A stretch of DNA of 64,000 nt, taken from positions 117,673-181,672 of the forward strand of contig NZ_JARHTP010000023.1 in NCBI RefSeq assembly GCF_029223485.1. The letters are read 5' to 3'. Below are positions 51,834-60,905 of this stretch, piece after piece. The translations under genes and the position numbers were made by a program. The stretch's first letter is position 1. Every line of letters begins with the position of its first letter. Source of the stretch: Streptomyces coacervatus. Its GTDB lineage: Bacteria; Actinomycetota; Actinomycetes; Streptomycetales; Streptomycetaceae. The notes under the pieces are model-generated. The model did not search any database and was not told the DNA's origin. It saw only the letters and a list, made by a program, of their open reading frames with translations.

Positions 51834-53231
51834 ATGGAGAACGGCGGGGACCTGCCACGGCGGATCGGTGTCTACACCGTCGAGCGGGAGCTGGGCGCAG
51901 GCGGCATGGGCACGGTCTACCTCGCCCGGTCACGGGGCGGTCGGGCCGTCGCGGTCAAGGTGGCCCGCCCCGAACTGGCGGCCGACCCGCACTTCCGTGC
52001 ACGCTTCCGCGCAGAGGTCGAGGCCGCCCGCAGAGTCGGCGGTTTCCACACGGCTCCGGTCGTGGACGCCGATCCCGACGCGCAGGCGCCCTGGCTGGCC
52101 ACCGCGTACATCCCCGGGCCCACGCTCGCCGAGCTGATCGAGCGTCAAGGGACCATGAACAAAGAGCAGTTGAGGTCTCTCGGGGCAGCGCTGGCCGAGG
52201 CGCTCCAAGCCGTCCACGCCTGCGGGCTCGTACACCGGGATCTGAAGCCGGGCAACATCATCATGGCCGACGACGGCCCACGCGTCCTCGACTTCGGCAT
52301 CGCGCGGGCCGTGGAGTCCACCCGGCTGACCGCCACCGGGGCGGCCTTCGGCACTCCCGGATACCTCGCGCCGGAGCAGGCGCAGGGCGACGAAGTCGGC
52401 GCCGCCGCCGATGTGTTCGCGCTCGGGGCCGTACTCGTCGCGGCGGCCGGCGGCAGCGCGTTCGGCACCGGCACGCCCATGGGACTGATGTACCGCTCGG
52501 TGCACGAGCCCGCCGATCTCTCCGCGCTGCCGGGGGAGTTGCGGTCGCTCGTCGCCTCCTGCCTCTCCAAGGATCCGGCCGGCCGTCCCACGCCCGAGAC
52601 GCTCCTGGGCTCGCTCGGGCCGGACCCGAACCCGAGCCCGGACCCGAAAACTCTCGCTCTCGCCACCGCTGACCGGCCGCACGTCGCGCCGCCGGTCCCG
52701 GTCGAGCCTCCCGCCGACCACGGCCGCGTCGACGAACCTCTCCGGCGCGCCCCGGCGGAACTCTCGCGCACGCCCCGCGTGATGATCCTGCTGATCGCGG
52801 CCGCAGCCGTGGCGAGCGCGCTCGTGGGCGGCTTCCTCGCCCTCACACGACACGGGGACGACAACAAGGGCGGCGGCCCCTCCGTCACCGCTTCGGATTC
52901 CCGACGGGCCACGTCGCAGGCTTCCACTCCGCCGTCCACGCCTGCATCGTCCCGGGTGGCCGCAGCCCCCAAGGACCGGGTCACGGTCGTGGTGACCGCC
53001 AAGAGCGGGCGGAGCTGGATCTCGGCGAAGGACCACAACGGCCAAATTCTGTTCGACGGAGTGCTGGACAACGGCGAGACCAAGAACTTCACGGACAAGA
53101 GCCAGATCACCCTGGTCCTTGGCGATGCCTCGCTCCTCCAGCTTGTCGTCAACGGCAAAGAGGTCCCGAACGACTTCCAGCCCGGCCAGGTCGAGCGTCT
53201 CACCTATGACAGAAGCGGCGAAATGTATTGA
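51834..53231 (+). CDS. Membrane Ser/Thr protein kinase with C-terminal external domain
   Basis: A 465-aa Hanks-type kinase. The catalytic domain (about residues 8-265) has the glycine loop LGAGGMGTVYLA, VAVKVA Lys, catalytic HRDLKPGN, DFG in LDFGIARA and GTPGYLAPEQ. After a Pro-rich linker comes one transmembrane helix (VMILLIAAAAVASALVGGFLAL, about 310-331). A Ser/Thr-rich stalk and a 90-residue external beta domain follow (VTVVVTAKSGRSWISAKDHNGQILFDGVLDNGETKNF), which resembles the RodZ C-terminal DUF4115 fold. The external part may sense the cell wall. The ATG at 51834 is preferred over the GTG at 51825 because GGGGGAGG is too close to the latter. Confidence 0.9.
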   Translation: MENGGDLPRRIGVYTVERELGAGGMGTVYLARSRGGRAVAVKVARPELAADPHFRARFRAEVEAARRVGGFHTAPVVDADPDAQAPWLATAYIPGPTLAELIERQGTMNKEQLRSLGAALAEALQAVHACGLVHRDLKPGNIIMADDGPRVLDFGIARAVESTRLTATGAAFGTPGYLAPEQAQGDEVGAAADVFALGAVLVAAAGGSAFGTGTPMGLMYRSVHEPADLSALPGELRSLVASCLSKDPAGRPTPETLLGSLGPDPNPSPDPKTLALATADRPHVAPPVPVEPPADHGRVDEPLRRAPAELSRTPRVMILLIAAAAVASALVGGFLALTRHGDDNKGGGPSVTASDSRRATSQASTPPSTPASSRVAAAPKDRVTVVVTAKSGRSWISAKDHNGQILFDGVLDNGETKNFTDKSQITLVLGDASLLQLVVNGKEVPNDFQPGQVERLTYDRSGEMY

Positions 53232-53300
53232 CCCGCAGTGTTGTTGACGCGGCGCCGCGATGGAGCAGCCGGAGCTGGCCAGCCAGATGTCTTTGCCGCT

Positions 53301-53483
53301 CTACTCCTTCAGCTTCCGGAGGGTGGCGACCGGGTCGCGCGTCAAGGTCGCGGTGGGAAAGGCGCCCCAGGGGGGGGCATCCAGCCTCGACGAGACGACG
53401 AACTTGGTGAGGTTGTTGAGCTCCTCGCCGTACTCGCCGTACTTGCCCTTCTCGTCGGCGTACGGCCAGTACGTGCGACGGCC
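53301..53483 (-). pseudogene. Dihydrofolate-reductase-family (RibD C-terminal) fragment
   Basis: About 60 codons reading GRRTYWPYADEKGKYGEYGEELNNLTKFVVSSRLDAPPWG then LRKLKE, which matches the central part of DHFR-like RibD C-terminal proteins (GRRTY..YWP...NALPKYVVSS). The N-terminal fold and the last third are missing, and upstream sequence is unrelated. It stops just short of the next minus-strand gene. A decayed remnant. Confidence 0.65.
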
Positions 53484-53544
53484 CGGCCGCGTCGCCCGCA
53501 TCTGCCCCTGAGACGGAGCCGCCCGCTCGGGCCCGTGCCGGACA

Positions 53545-53922
53545 TCAACCGTTCGCCAGCTCCGCCGCGCTGCGTTCCACACAAAATTCGTTGCCCTCGG
53601 GGTCATACAGCGTCACCCACCCGGTTCCGTCGGGCCTTCGGTGGTCCCCCTGAAGCGTGGCACCGAGCGAGAGCAGGCGCTCGACCTCCTCGTCCCGGGT
53701 GCGGTCCTGGGGTTGGAGATCCAGATGCACGCGGTTCTTCACCGCCTTGCGGTCATCGACCCTGACGAACAGCAATGTGGCAGCAGCAGTCGTGACCAGG
53801 GCTTCCGGATCCCCAGGAAAGTCGTCATCGGCCAGCGAGCCGTCCAGGGCCCGGGCCCAAAAGGTCGCAAGAACGAACGGGTCGGCGGCGTCGACGGTGA
53901 CATGACGTATCAAAGAACTCAT
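53545..53922 (-). CDS. VOC/glyoxalase-like protein
   Basis: A 125-aa protein of the vicinal oxygen chelate superfamily, of the glyoxalase-like subtype common in actinobacteria: MSSLIRHVTVDAADPFVLATFWARALDG at the start, NRVHLDLQPQDR in the middle and WVTLYDPEGNEFCVERSAAE at the end. It probably binds a small ligand, with or without metal. It lies beside the DHFR fragment in the same direction; the two families often occur together in Streptomyces. Confidence 0.82.
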   Translation of the reverse strand: MSSLIRHVTVDAADPFVLATFWARALDGSLADDDFPGDPEALVTTAAATLLFVRVDDRKAVKNRVHLDLQPQDRTRDEEVERLLSLGATLQGDHRRPDGTGWVTLYDPEGNEFCVERSAAELANG

Positions 53923-54083
53923 GCCCCAAGCCGATCATGAATGCCTCCCACCGTCCAGAGGCGGCCGGCCTCACGCAGACCGCCTCACCAGGCTCCAGGC
54001 CTGATCATCTGGGACGATCTCCGCGCCCAGGGGCTGATCAGGTCGGACAAACCCGCGGCACACGGTCGGGGGAGGGATGCGCG

Positions 54084-54719
54084 GTGTCTCTGACGGACAA
54101 GGCCATCGAACAGATCCGTGAGCTGATCCGGACCGGTACCCTGCCGTCCCGGCTCGAAGCTCCCGCCTGAACCGGACCTGGCCGCCCTGCTCGGCTTGTC
54201 CCGCAACCTCGCCCGCGAAGCCGTCAAAGCGCTGGCCGTCGCGCGGGTCCTGGAGGTCCGGCGCGGCGACGGGACGTATGTGACCAGCCTCCAGCCGAGC
54301 CTGCTCCTTGAGGGGCTCGGCGGCGCGGTGTGGAGCTCCTGCAGGGTGACGCGGCCGCTCTCCAGGACCTCATGGAAGTACGGCGGCTCCTCGAACCGGT
54401 CGCCACCGCACTGGCCGCAACCCGTATCCCCGACGCCCAACTGCCCTAGTTCAAGCGGCACTTGGACGCCACGCGCGAAGCCCGCGAGGACGTCGAGCAG
54501 CTGAACGCCCACGACGCCGCCTTCCACCGCGCCGTCATCTCTGCCACCGGCAACGAGACCCTGCTCACCCTTCTCGAAAGCATCTCCGGCCGCACCCTCG
54601 CGGAGCACGAAGCGATCTTCAACGCCCTGTCCCGTCGAAGCCCCGTAGAGAACGACGTCGACGATGGCCGTGGCGACCAGGAGACCGACAGTGAGAGCGC
54701 GGGCGCAGCCCCGGCCTGA
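54084..54719 (+). pseudogene. GntR-family (FadR/FCD) regulator, multiply disrupted
   Basis: The pieces of one FadR-type repressor lie in order but in different frames: MSLTDKAIEQIRELIRTGTLPSRL (frame one), LSRNLAREAVKALAVARVLEVRRGDGTYVTSLQPSLLLEGLGGAV (second frame, HTH), LMEVRRLLEPVATALAATRIPDAQ (third), then after an in-frame TAG DATREAREDVEQLNAHDAAFHRAVISATGNETLLTLLESISGRTL and AEHEAIFNAL. About 25 residues between SGRTL and AEHEAIF are missing, and the true C-terminus is gone. GTG 54084 has GGGGGAGGG upstream. At least four lesions mean this is a genuine pseudogene. Confidence 0.8.
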
Positions 54720-54955
54720 AACAGGCCTCATGCCGATCACCGTAGGTCTGCCGTGCCAGCGGTCGCGTGCCGACCGACCGCCGGTTCCTCCGGTCACAGT
54801 CGACCCAGGTCCGTGTGTGTGGGGGCGCTTCCTTCAGGAGATCACGAATCCCGGCGCGTCATCGTCTCATATCACCATTCTTCATATTAGTGTCCGGTAA
54901 CTGTAGGAAGTCGATCTGTCACGGATCGCACCCACCTCACTCCATCGGAGATGAC

Positions 54956-55234
54956 ATGCACAAGCTTCACAAGGCTGCCGTCCTGGTCGTCACCCTCGGT
55001 AGCGTCGGACTCCTGAGCGCCGGCACCGCCACTGCCACCGGGAACGACGATCACGGCGGCAAGGCCGTCCTGCAGAGCTCTCAATGCAAGTCGCACGACC
55101 TGAACGTCGACGTCCTCGGCCAGGTCGGCGTCCTCAACGGCGTGCTGGGCAACGCGCTCAACGGCGAGGGCAACTCGGGTGGGCAGGACACTCACGTCGG
55201 CTCGTCCACGGGCTGCAACAACAGCGCCTTCTAG
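54956..55234 (+). CDS. Small secreted Cys-pair protein
   Basis: A 92-aa precursor with a Sec signal (LHKAAVLVVTLGSVGLLSAGTATATG). The mature part of about 65 residues is Gly/Asn-rich with two Cys: SSQCKSHDLNVDVLGQVGVLNGVLGNALNGEGNSGGQDTHVGSSTGCNNSAF. It recalls the size and composition of surface-active or hyphal-surface proteins of Streptomyces but lacks the chaplin motif, so no family is assigned. The ATG at 54956 follows GGAG. Its upstream region (54720-54955) contains no other gene. Confidence 0.7.
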   Translation: MHKLHKAAVLVVTLGSVGLLSAGTATATGNDDHGGKAVLQSSQCKSHDLNVDVLGQVGVLNGVLGNALNGEGNSGGQDTHVGSSTGCNNSAF

Positions 55235-55300
55235 GTCGTGTCCTAGAACGGGGCTTCTCGCCACGTCTCATGCCGTGATGATCTCGGTGCGGGGTGTGAG

Positions 55301-55560
55301 GATGTCTCGGATGAGCAATGGGCAGCGTTGGAACGGCTGTTGCCCGTTGCGCAGATCGGCAGGCCGTCCGCATGCCGAGGAAGACTGAGCGACGGGAGCC
55401 GCCGGCGGGTGCGGACCAGTGCCCCATGGCGAGACCAACCGGTGGAGCACGGGCTGTGGCAGACGGTCTGTGGGTTGTTCCGTTGATGGCAGCGCACCGG
55501 TGTCCGGCCGGCCGTGCCGACCGGGCTGCAGGCGAATGCCGATACTGCCGGGCTGATCAC
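55301..55560 (+). pseudogene. IS5-family transposase N-terminal remnant
   Basis: One frame reads DVSDEQWAALERLLPV, then RRRVRTSAPWRDQPVEHGLWQTVCGLFR-stop-WQRTGVRPAVPTGLQANADTAGLIT. This follows the N-terminal pattern of IS5-type transposases (LSDEQW..L.PLLP; RTGAPWRDLP.ERYGPWQTVY.RFRRW; ARADAAGLI) with an internal stop and a deletion. No inverted repeat or target duplication was found. Beyond it, 55561-55898 has no gene; a CCTGATCC/GGATCAGG hairpin at 55654-55677 may terminate transcripts. Confidence 0.65.
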
Positions 55561-55898
55561 ACGAGGGGCGAAATATCGACTCTACGATCTGCCGGGCATC
55601 GCCGAAGATCACACCCAGCTGACATACAGCCACCTCGGAAACCAGTCAGGGGCCTGATCCGCGAAAGTGGATCAGGTCCCTGATCTGGTGTTTCTCTGTC
55701 GGGGTGCCGGACTCTTCTCGAGTCGGTGGGACGGGACACTCTCCGGCTCGCGAACTCGGAACGCGGTGGGAGGTCAGGACAGCCTCGTCGGCGTGAGTCG
55801 TACGGCCCGGACGCGAAAGACGTTCGGCTTCGCCGCGTCAGCGGGGCGGAGCGCGGATCCTTCCAGGACCGGGCGGCCCGTTCCGGTGTTGGCCGGCT

Positions 55899-57488
55899 TC
55901 ACACCGAGAACTCGCGTATCACCGTGTTGCGGAACACGGCGCTGCCGCCGATCGTGAACAGTGCGAGCCGGGTGTCCAGCAGGTACGGGAACACCTGGCT
56001 GGTGTGCACGTAGCGGCCGTCGTCGACGAACATCTCCACCGACGTGCGGTCCACCAGGATGCGCAGCTTCACCGTGCCGGCGGACGGGTCGAACGGGGTG
56101 TGGCTCTCCTGCCACTTGCCGGACGTGTCGGCGTTCACCGTGCCTCGTCGGTTGAGGAAGGCGTAGTCGGCGTAGATCCCGGCATCGATGTGCCGACCGC
56201 CGTCGGGTGAGCGCCTCAACTGGAGGCCGGCGCCGGTGAGTCGGGACCAGGTGACCTCGGTCGTCACCTCGTAGGAGATACCGGTGTAGTCGAGCACCTT
56301 CGTGCCGTCCACGGTCACGTCGCCCAGGTTCACGGTGCGGGAGACATGCGAGTCGAGACCGGCGACGGGCTGGGAGGCGAGGTAGTAGGTGTTGTCGGAT
56401 GCCTTCTTCAGGGTGATCTCGCGGACGATGGAGTCGGTGCCGTTGAAGCCGTCGCAGTCGATGGTGGGGGTGGTATTGGCGTAGTCCCAGTTGTTCACCC
56501 ATCCGATCGCGTACCGGGCAGCCGCGTCCACCGCGCCGCTCGCGTTCCGCTTCTCGAAGGTGACGGCGCCGTACCAGTCCCAGCCGTGGTCGAGCCACTG
56601 CGGGTCACTCGCCTCAGCGGTGAATGCGCTGCCGTCGAAGGAACCCGTCCAGTAGGCGTACGTGTTGGGCAGCCCCGAGCCCTTCCCGTTGGCGCTCGCG
56701 CCGAGCACCCATTTCACGGCGCCGTCACCGGCGGTGATGCGGAACAGGTCGGGGCACTCCAGAACGCCGATGCCGTCGTGGACGAAACCGCTGACGTACG
56801 TCCAGGACTTGAGGTCGTCGGAGTGGTAGAAACCGATCTTGTCGTTCTCGGCGAGGGCCATCACCCAGCGGCCCCGGTCCTCGTCGCGGATCACCTTGGG
56901 GTCGCGGAAGTCGGCGACGCCGGGGTTGGGCAGGACGGGGTCGGTCCCGTAGTTGGTGAAGGTGAGACCGCCGTCGGTCGAGTAGTACAGGAACTGCTCC
57001 TGGTGGTCGGTGCCGCCGCCGGGGGACATGGTGACGATGACGACGACCGCGCCTGCCCCGAATCCGGCCGTGTTGCCGGTGTCGACCACCGCCGAACCGG
57101 ACCAGAGATCGCCGTTGGGCGTGGTGTCCTTGGGCACGGCGACCCCGCGGTCGGTGAAGGAGACCAGGTCCTTGGTGGTGGCCAGGCGCCACGCGGTGCC
57201 GGTGACACCGGTGAAGTAGTCGGCGTTGTAGAGATAGTAGTAGCGGTACTCGCCGTCTATCCAGACGGGCCGCTGCGGGTCGTTCTTCCACTGGTCGGGG
57301 ACCGTGAAGTGGTACGCGGCGCGGTAACTCGCCCCGCTCGCCGCGGACTTGGTCCTGCTCTTGGTCATGGCGCCGGGCTCGGGCTTCGGGGCGGCCGTGG
57401 CCGCTGCGCTGGGCAGCAGAGCGGCGGCGGTGCCCGCCGCCGATCCCGCGAACAGTGATCTCCTGGAAATCCCCGGTGTTCCGGGCAT
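55899..57488 (-). CDS. Tat-exported GH32 fructan hydrolase (levanase/inulinase type)
   Basis: A 529-aa enzyme with a twin-arginine signal (SRRSLFAGSAAGTAAALLPSAAATAA). The five-bladed propeller carries the GH32 residues: nucleophile Asp in QWKNDPQRP, stabiliser in FRDPKV and acid/base Glu in LECPDLF. A beta-sandwich C-terminal domain follows (LKILVDRTSVEMFVDDG-like VKLRILVDRTSVEMFVDDG). The first motif is KNDPQ rather than the usual MNDPNG. It probably releases fructose or fructooligosaccharides outside the cell from levan or inulin. The ATG at 57488 follows GAGAGGAACG. It is divergent from the ABC importer genes and shares their operator region. Confidence 0.9.
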   Translation of the reverse strand: MPGTPGISRRSLFAGSAAGTAAALLPSAAATAAPKPEPGAMTKSRTKSAASGASYRAAYHFTVPDQWKNDPQRPVWIDGEYRYYYLYNADYFTGVTGTAWRLATTKDLVSFTDRGVAVPKDTTPNGDLWSGSAVVDTGNTAGFGAGAVVVIVTMSPGGGTDHQEQFLYYSTDGGLTFTNYGTDPVLPNPGVADFRDPKVIRDEDRGRWVMALAENDKIGFYHSDDLKSWTYVSGFVHDGIGVLECPDLFRITAGDGAVKWVLGASANGKGSGLPNTYAYWTGSFDGSAFTAEASDPQWLDHGWDWYGAVTFEKRNASGAVDAAARYAIGWVNNWDYANTTPTIDCDGFNGTDSIVREITLKKASDNTYYLASQPVAGLDSHVSRTVNLGDVTVDGTKVLDYTGISYEVTTEVTWSRLTGAGLQLRRSPDGGRHIDAGIYADYAFLNRRGTVNADTSGKWQESHTPFDPSAGTVKLRILVDRTSVEMFVDDGRYVHTSQVFPYLLDTRLALFTIGGSAVFRNTVIREFSV

Positions 57489-57545
57489 GACACATCGTTC
57501 CTCTCGTGGCGGCTCATGTGAACGCATGTGAACGAGGACTGTAGA

Positions 57546-57561
57546 CCTAACTCGTTAAAGG
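57546..57561. promoter_or_regulatory. LacI-like operator, left copy
   Basis: CCTAACTCGTTAAAGG, an imperfect inverted repeat with a central CG, 58 bp from the exported GH32 start. It resembles the right copy at 57628-57641 and LacI-family sites in general. Likely bound by the repressor at 62391-63455. Confidence 0.55.
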
Positions 57562-57627
57562 TCAAGCGTTCCCGACCCTTGACAGGTCTGCTGCCCGGTT
57601 CACATCATCTGGGGCATCATCCCTGAT

Positions 57628-57641
57628 CTAACACGAGTTAG
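57628..57641. promoter_or_regulatory. LacI-like operator, right copy
   Basis: CTAACACGAGTTAG, with perfect CTAAC/GTTAG arms around a central CG, 10 bp before the solute-binding protein start. Together with the left copy it brackets the divergent promoters, with centres about 81 bp apart, so a loop or double block by the LacI-type repressor is possible. Confidence 0.65.
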
Positions 57642-57650
57642 GCCCGTTTG

Positions 57651-59060
57651 ATGACTGACTCGCACCTCCCCCGGCGCTCGCTGCTGAGGTACGGCGCATA
57701 CGGGGCCGGAGCAGCCGCCCTGGCCGGGACCGCCGCGAGCTGGGACCGGCTCACGGGAGCCGACATCCCCGGCCGTGACGACGGATCCCTCGTCGTCGCC
57801 ACCCTCGGCTCCGCCTTCGACCCGGCCACCGTCGACGCCCTCACCAAGGGCTTCCACCGGCTCCACCCCGACATCCCGCTGCGGGTGAACGCGGTGCAGG
57901 CCGTCGACTGGTCGGACTTCTTCGCGAAGATCCTCACCCAGATCGCCGCAGGCACCGCCCCCGACCTGGTGTATGTGGCCACCGAGGGCGTGCAGTTGTT
58001 CGCCCGGCGGCTCGGCGTGCCCCTGGACCGCTGGGTGCGGCGGGACGCGGCGGAGCTGCGTGAGTACTTCGCCGACGTCCACCCCTCGCTGGTGGAGTCG
58101 ATGATGTACGAGGGGCACCTCTACCAACTGCCGATGGAGTTCAACGCCGCCGACATCTACCTCAACAAGCAGGTGCTGAAACGGGCAGGCGCGGGCTTCC
58201 CGGCAGCCGACTGGAGCCGCGACGACTTCACCGCGCTGCTGCGGGAGATGAAACGTGCCGGCGATGCGCACTTCACGCCGTACTTCTGGACCAACCGGCT
58301 GTGGGGCGGCGTGGTGCCCTGGCTCTTCGCGAACGGCACGAACCTGCTGAAGGAGTCGAAGGCGCCCGGCGGCTCCTGGCTGTGGGACACCTTCTACCCG
58401 GCCGCGGACCGGCAGGGCCGCGGCGGGGGCTTCCGCTGGACGACCCCGCAGGCCACCGCCGACCGGGTCGAGGAGGCGTACGACTATCTCGCTTCCCTCG
58501 TCCAGGAGAACCTGTGCACCCGGCCCGAGGGCGGCAACGGCAGCAATCTGGTCGGCGTGTTCTCCACCGGCCGCGTCGGCGTCACACCGGCGGGCGGATT
58601 CTGGGCGGGCGGCCTGCATCTGGCCGGCATGCGGGCCGCCGACTACGACGTGCAGTACTTCCCGCGCTGGCGTACCCAGCGCCACCAGTTCGGCGCGGCG
58701 GGCTACGCGCTGCTGCGCACCTCGAAGAAGCAGGAAGCCGCCTGGGAGTTCATCAAGTACGCGGCCCGCAAGGACACCATGACCCGGCTGTTCCAGAGCA
58801 ACCAGACCACCCCGGCCCGGCGTTCGATGCTGAACGCCGCACGCTACGCCGCGAGCGGCCCGGCACACTGGCAGGTCTTCTACGACACCCTCGACCGGTT
58901 TCCCGACACCGGCCCGATCCCTGCGCCGCCGCAGGTCGCCGAGGTGACCGACGTCCTGCTCAAGTACACCGGCACCGCGCTGGCCTCGCCGCGTGCGGTG
59001 GGTCCCGCGCTGCGCCGGATGCAGGGCGACCTGGAGCAGGCCATGGAGCGTGAGGTATGA
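57651..59060 (+). CDS. ABC sugar importer, substrate-binding protein
   Basis: A 469-aa family 1 extracellular binding protein with a twin-arginine-like N-terminus (PRRSLLRYGAYGAGAAALAG). The mature part has LVVATLGSAFDPATVDALTKGFHRLHPDIPLRV, GTAPDLVYVATEGVQLFA and YQLPMEFNAADIYLNKQVLKRAG, typical of carbohydrate-binding lobes. No lipobox Cys is present. The ATG at 57651 is preceded by a TTG in frame; no strong ribosome site is seen because the operator occupies the region. It starts the rightward fructan operon and its stop overlaps the first permease gene by 4 bp (ATGA). Confidence 0.88.
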   Translation: MTDSHLPRRSLLRYGAYGAGAAALAGTAASWDRLTGADIPGRDDGSLVVATLGSAFDPATVDALTKGFHRLHPDIPLRVNAVQAVDWSDFFAKILTQIAAGTAPDLVYVATEGVQLFARRLGVPLDRWVRRDAAELREYFADVHPSLVESMMYEGHLYQLPMEFNAADIYLNKQVLKRAGAGFPAADWSRDDFTALLREMKRAGDAHFTPYFWTNRLWGGVVPWLFANGTNLLKESKAPGGSWLWDTFYPAADRQGRGGGFRWTTPQATADRVEEAYDYLASLVQENLCTRPEGGNGSNLVGVFSTGRVGVTPAGGFWAGGLHLAGMRAADYDVQYFPRWRTQRHQFGAAGYALLRTSKKQEAAWEFIKYAARKDTMTRLFQSNQTTPARRSMLNAARYAASGPAHWQVFYDTLDRFPDTGPIPAPPQVAEVTDVLLKYTGTALASPRAVGPALRRMQGDLEQAMEREV

Positions 59061-60028
59061 CGAACACCCAGGTCCCGGACAACCAGGTCCCGGCCGTCCG
59101 TCCGCGGCCCGCCACGCCACCCGCCGTCGCCGCCGCCGCGCGACCGTCCGTCCGCGACCGCGGCACCCGGCTGCTGGCCGCGCTGTTCCTGGCGCCCACG
59201 GTCGTCGGCATCGTCGTCTTCACGGTCGTGCCGATCATCGGGTCCATCGTGCTGAGCCTGTTCCACTGGAACGTGATCGACCCGCCCCGTTTCGCCGGCG
59301 GCGCCAACTACCGCACGACCTTCACGGACTCGACCGTCCTGGTCTCCTTCCGCAACACGCTCCTCTTCATGGTCCTCGCGGTCGCGCTGCAACTGCTGAT
59401 CGCGCTGGCGCTGGCGCTCGCGCTGAACGGGCGGATGCCTGTGTGGCTGCGGTCGGTGTTCCGTTCGGCGTTCTTCTTCCCGCTGGTGCTGTCCGCCGCT
59501 TCGATCTCGGTGGTGATGAAGTACCTGTTCAACCAGGACTTCGGGGTGGTGAACTGGCTGATCGGCCTGGTCGGCGTCGCGCCCGTGCCCTGGCTGACCT
59601 CGGAGCACGCGGCGATGGCCACGGTGATCCTGGTCTACGTCTGGCAGCAGTTCGGTTTCTCGTTCCTGCTGTTCGTCGGCGGTCTGAACAACATCCCCAA
59701 GGAGATCCACGAGGCCGCCGCCCTCGACGGCGCGACCGGCCTGCGCAAGCACCTCGGCATCACGCTGCCGCTTCTGTCGCCGACGCTGCTCGTCGCGTCG
59801 GTGGTCGGCATCATCAACGCCCTGCAGGTCTTCGAACAGCCCTACGTCCTCACCGACGGCGGCCCCGGCGACGCCACCCGCACCGTGGTCATGGTGATCT
59901 ACGAGAGGGCCTTCGAGCAGCTGAACTTCGGCGAGGCATCCGCGGTGGGCGTGCTGCTCTTCGCGCTGATCATGGCGGTCACCGCCCTCCAGTTCCGGCT
60001 CAGCCGGCGTTTCGTCCACTACCAGTGA
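59057..60028 (+). CDS. ABC sugar importer permease (MalF type)
   Basis: A 323-aa permease with six helices, beginning after a Pro/Ala-rich cytoplasmic tail. The EAA loop is EIHEAAALDGATGLRKHLGITLPLLSP (about residues 218-244), which docks the ATPase. The start overlaps the binding-protein stop. No ATPase gene lies in the cluster, so a shared MsiK-type multiple-sugar ATPase encoded elsewhere is likely, as is usual in Streptomyces. Confidence 0.9.
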   Translation: MTNTQVPDNQVPAVRPRPATPPAVAAAARPSVRDRGTRLLAALFLAPTVVGIVVFTVVPIIGSIVLSLFHWNVIDPPRFAGGANYRTTFTDSTVLVSFRNTLLFMVLAVALQLLIALALALALNGRMPVWLRSVFRSAFFFPLVLSAASISVVMKYLFNQDFGVVNWLIGLVGVAPVPWLTSEHAAMATVILVYVWQQFGFSFLLFVGGLNNIPKEIHEAAALDGATGLRKHLGITLPLLSPTLLVASVVGIINALQVFEQPYVLTDGGPGDATRTVVMVIYERAFEQLNFGEASAVGVLLFALIMAVTALQFRLSRRFVHYQ

Positions 60029-60041
60029 GCCGGTGAGCCGC

Positions 60042-60905
60042 ATGAGCGCCATGAGCCAAGCAACCCCGACCCTGAGCCGCGTACGTCACTCACTCACCCC
60101 CTGGACCCGGATCGCCGCACTGACCGTGTGCGCCCTGCTGACGCTGGGCCCGGTCATCTGGACCGTCTCCACCTCCTTGCGCACTCCGGCCCAGTCCTTC
60201 GACCTGCCCCCGCAGATCATCCCGACGCACCCGACGACCGCGGCCTACCGCGGGGTCTTCCAGCAGATCGACGTGTGGCTGCTCGCCCTGAACTCCACGC
60301 TGGTGACGGCACTGATCGCCGTCGGCCAGATGATCACGGCGGGCCTGGCCGGATACGCCTTCGCGCGCCTGGAGTTCCGTTTCAAGAAGCCCCTCTTCGG
60401 CCTGGTCCTGGCGACCATGATGGTGCCGTTGCAGGTCACCATCGTGCCGGTGTTCCTGGTGCTGAAGTCGATGGGCCTCACCGACACGCTCCTCGGCCTG
60501 ATCATCCCGGCCTTCCCGACGGCCTTCGGCACCTTCCTGATGCGCCAGTACTTCCTCGGTATGCCGAAGGACCTGGGCGAGGCGGCCATGCTGGACGGCG
60601 CGGGGCCCTGGCGGATCTTCCGCTCGGTGTACGCGCCGCTGGCCACACCAGGCCTGGCGATCGTCGGCGTGCTGGCCTTCAACTACCACTGGAACGAGTT
60701 CTTCCGCCCGCTGATCCTGGAGACCTCCGGCCAGAACTACACGCTTCCGCTGGGTCTGGTCTCCCTCCAGGGCAACCTCGGCACCGGCTCGATCTCGGTG
60801 GTCCTGGCCGGGGTCGTGCTCTCCATGCTCCCCGCCGTCGCCGTGTTCGTCGTCGGCCAGCGCCCTCTGCGCGAGGGCATCACCTCGGCAGGAGTCAACC
60901 GTTGA
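60042..60905 (+). CDS. ABC sugar importer permease (MalG type)
   Basis: A 287-aa partner permease with six helices and the EAA loop DLGEAAMLDGAGPWRIFRSVYAPLATP. It follows the first permease by 14 bp. The start is ambiguous among GTG 60033, ATG 60042 and ATG 60051, none with a strong ribosome site; 60042 is used. The stop overlaps the GH32 TTG start. Confidence 0.9.
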   Translation: MSAMSQATPTLSRVRHSLTPWTRIAALTVCALLTLGPVIWTVSTSLRTPAQSFDLPPQIIPTHPTTAAYRGVFQQIDVWLLALNSTLVTALIAVGQMITAGLAGYAFARLEFRFKKPLFGLVLATMMVPLQVTIVPVFLVLKSMGLTDTLLGLIIPAFPTAFGTFLMRQYFLGMPKDLGEAAMLDGAGPWRIFRSVYAPLATPGLAIVGVLAFNYHWNEFFRPLILETSGQNYTLPLGLVSLQGNLGTGSISVVLAGVVLSMLPAVAVFVVGQRPLREGITSAGVNR

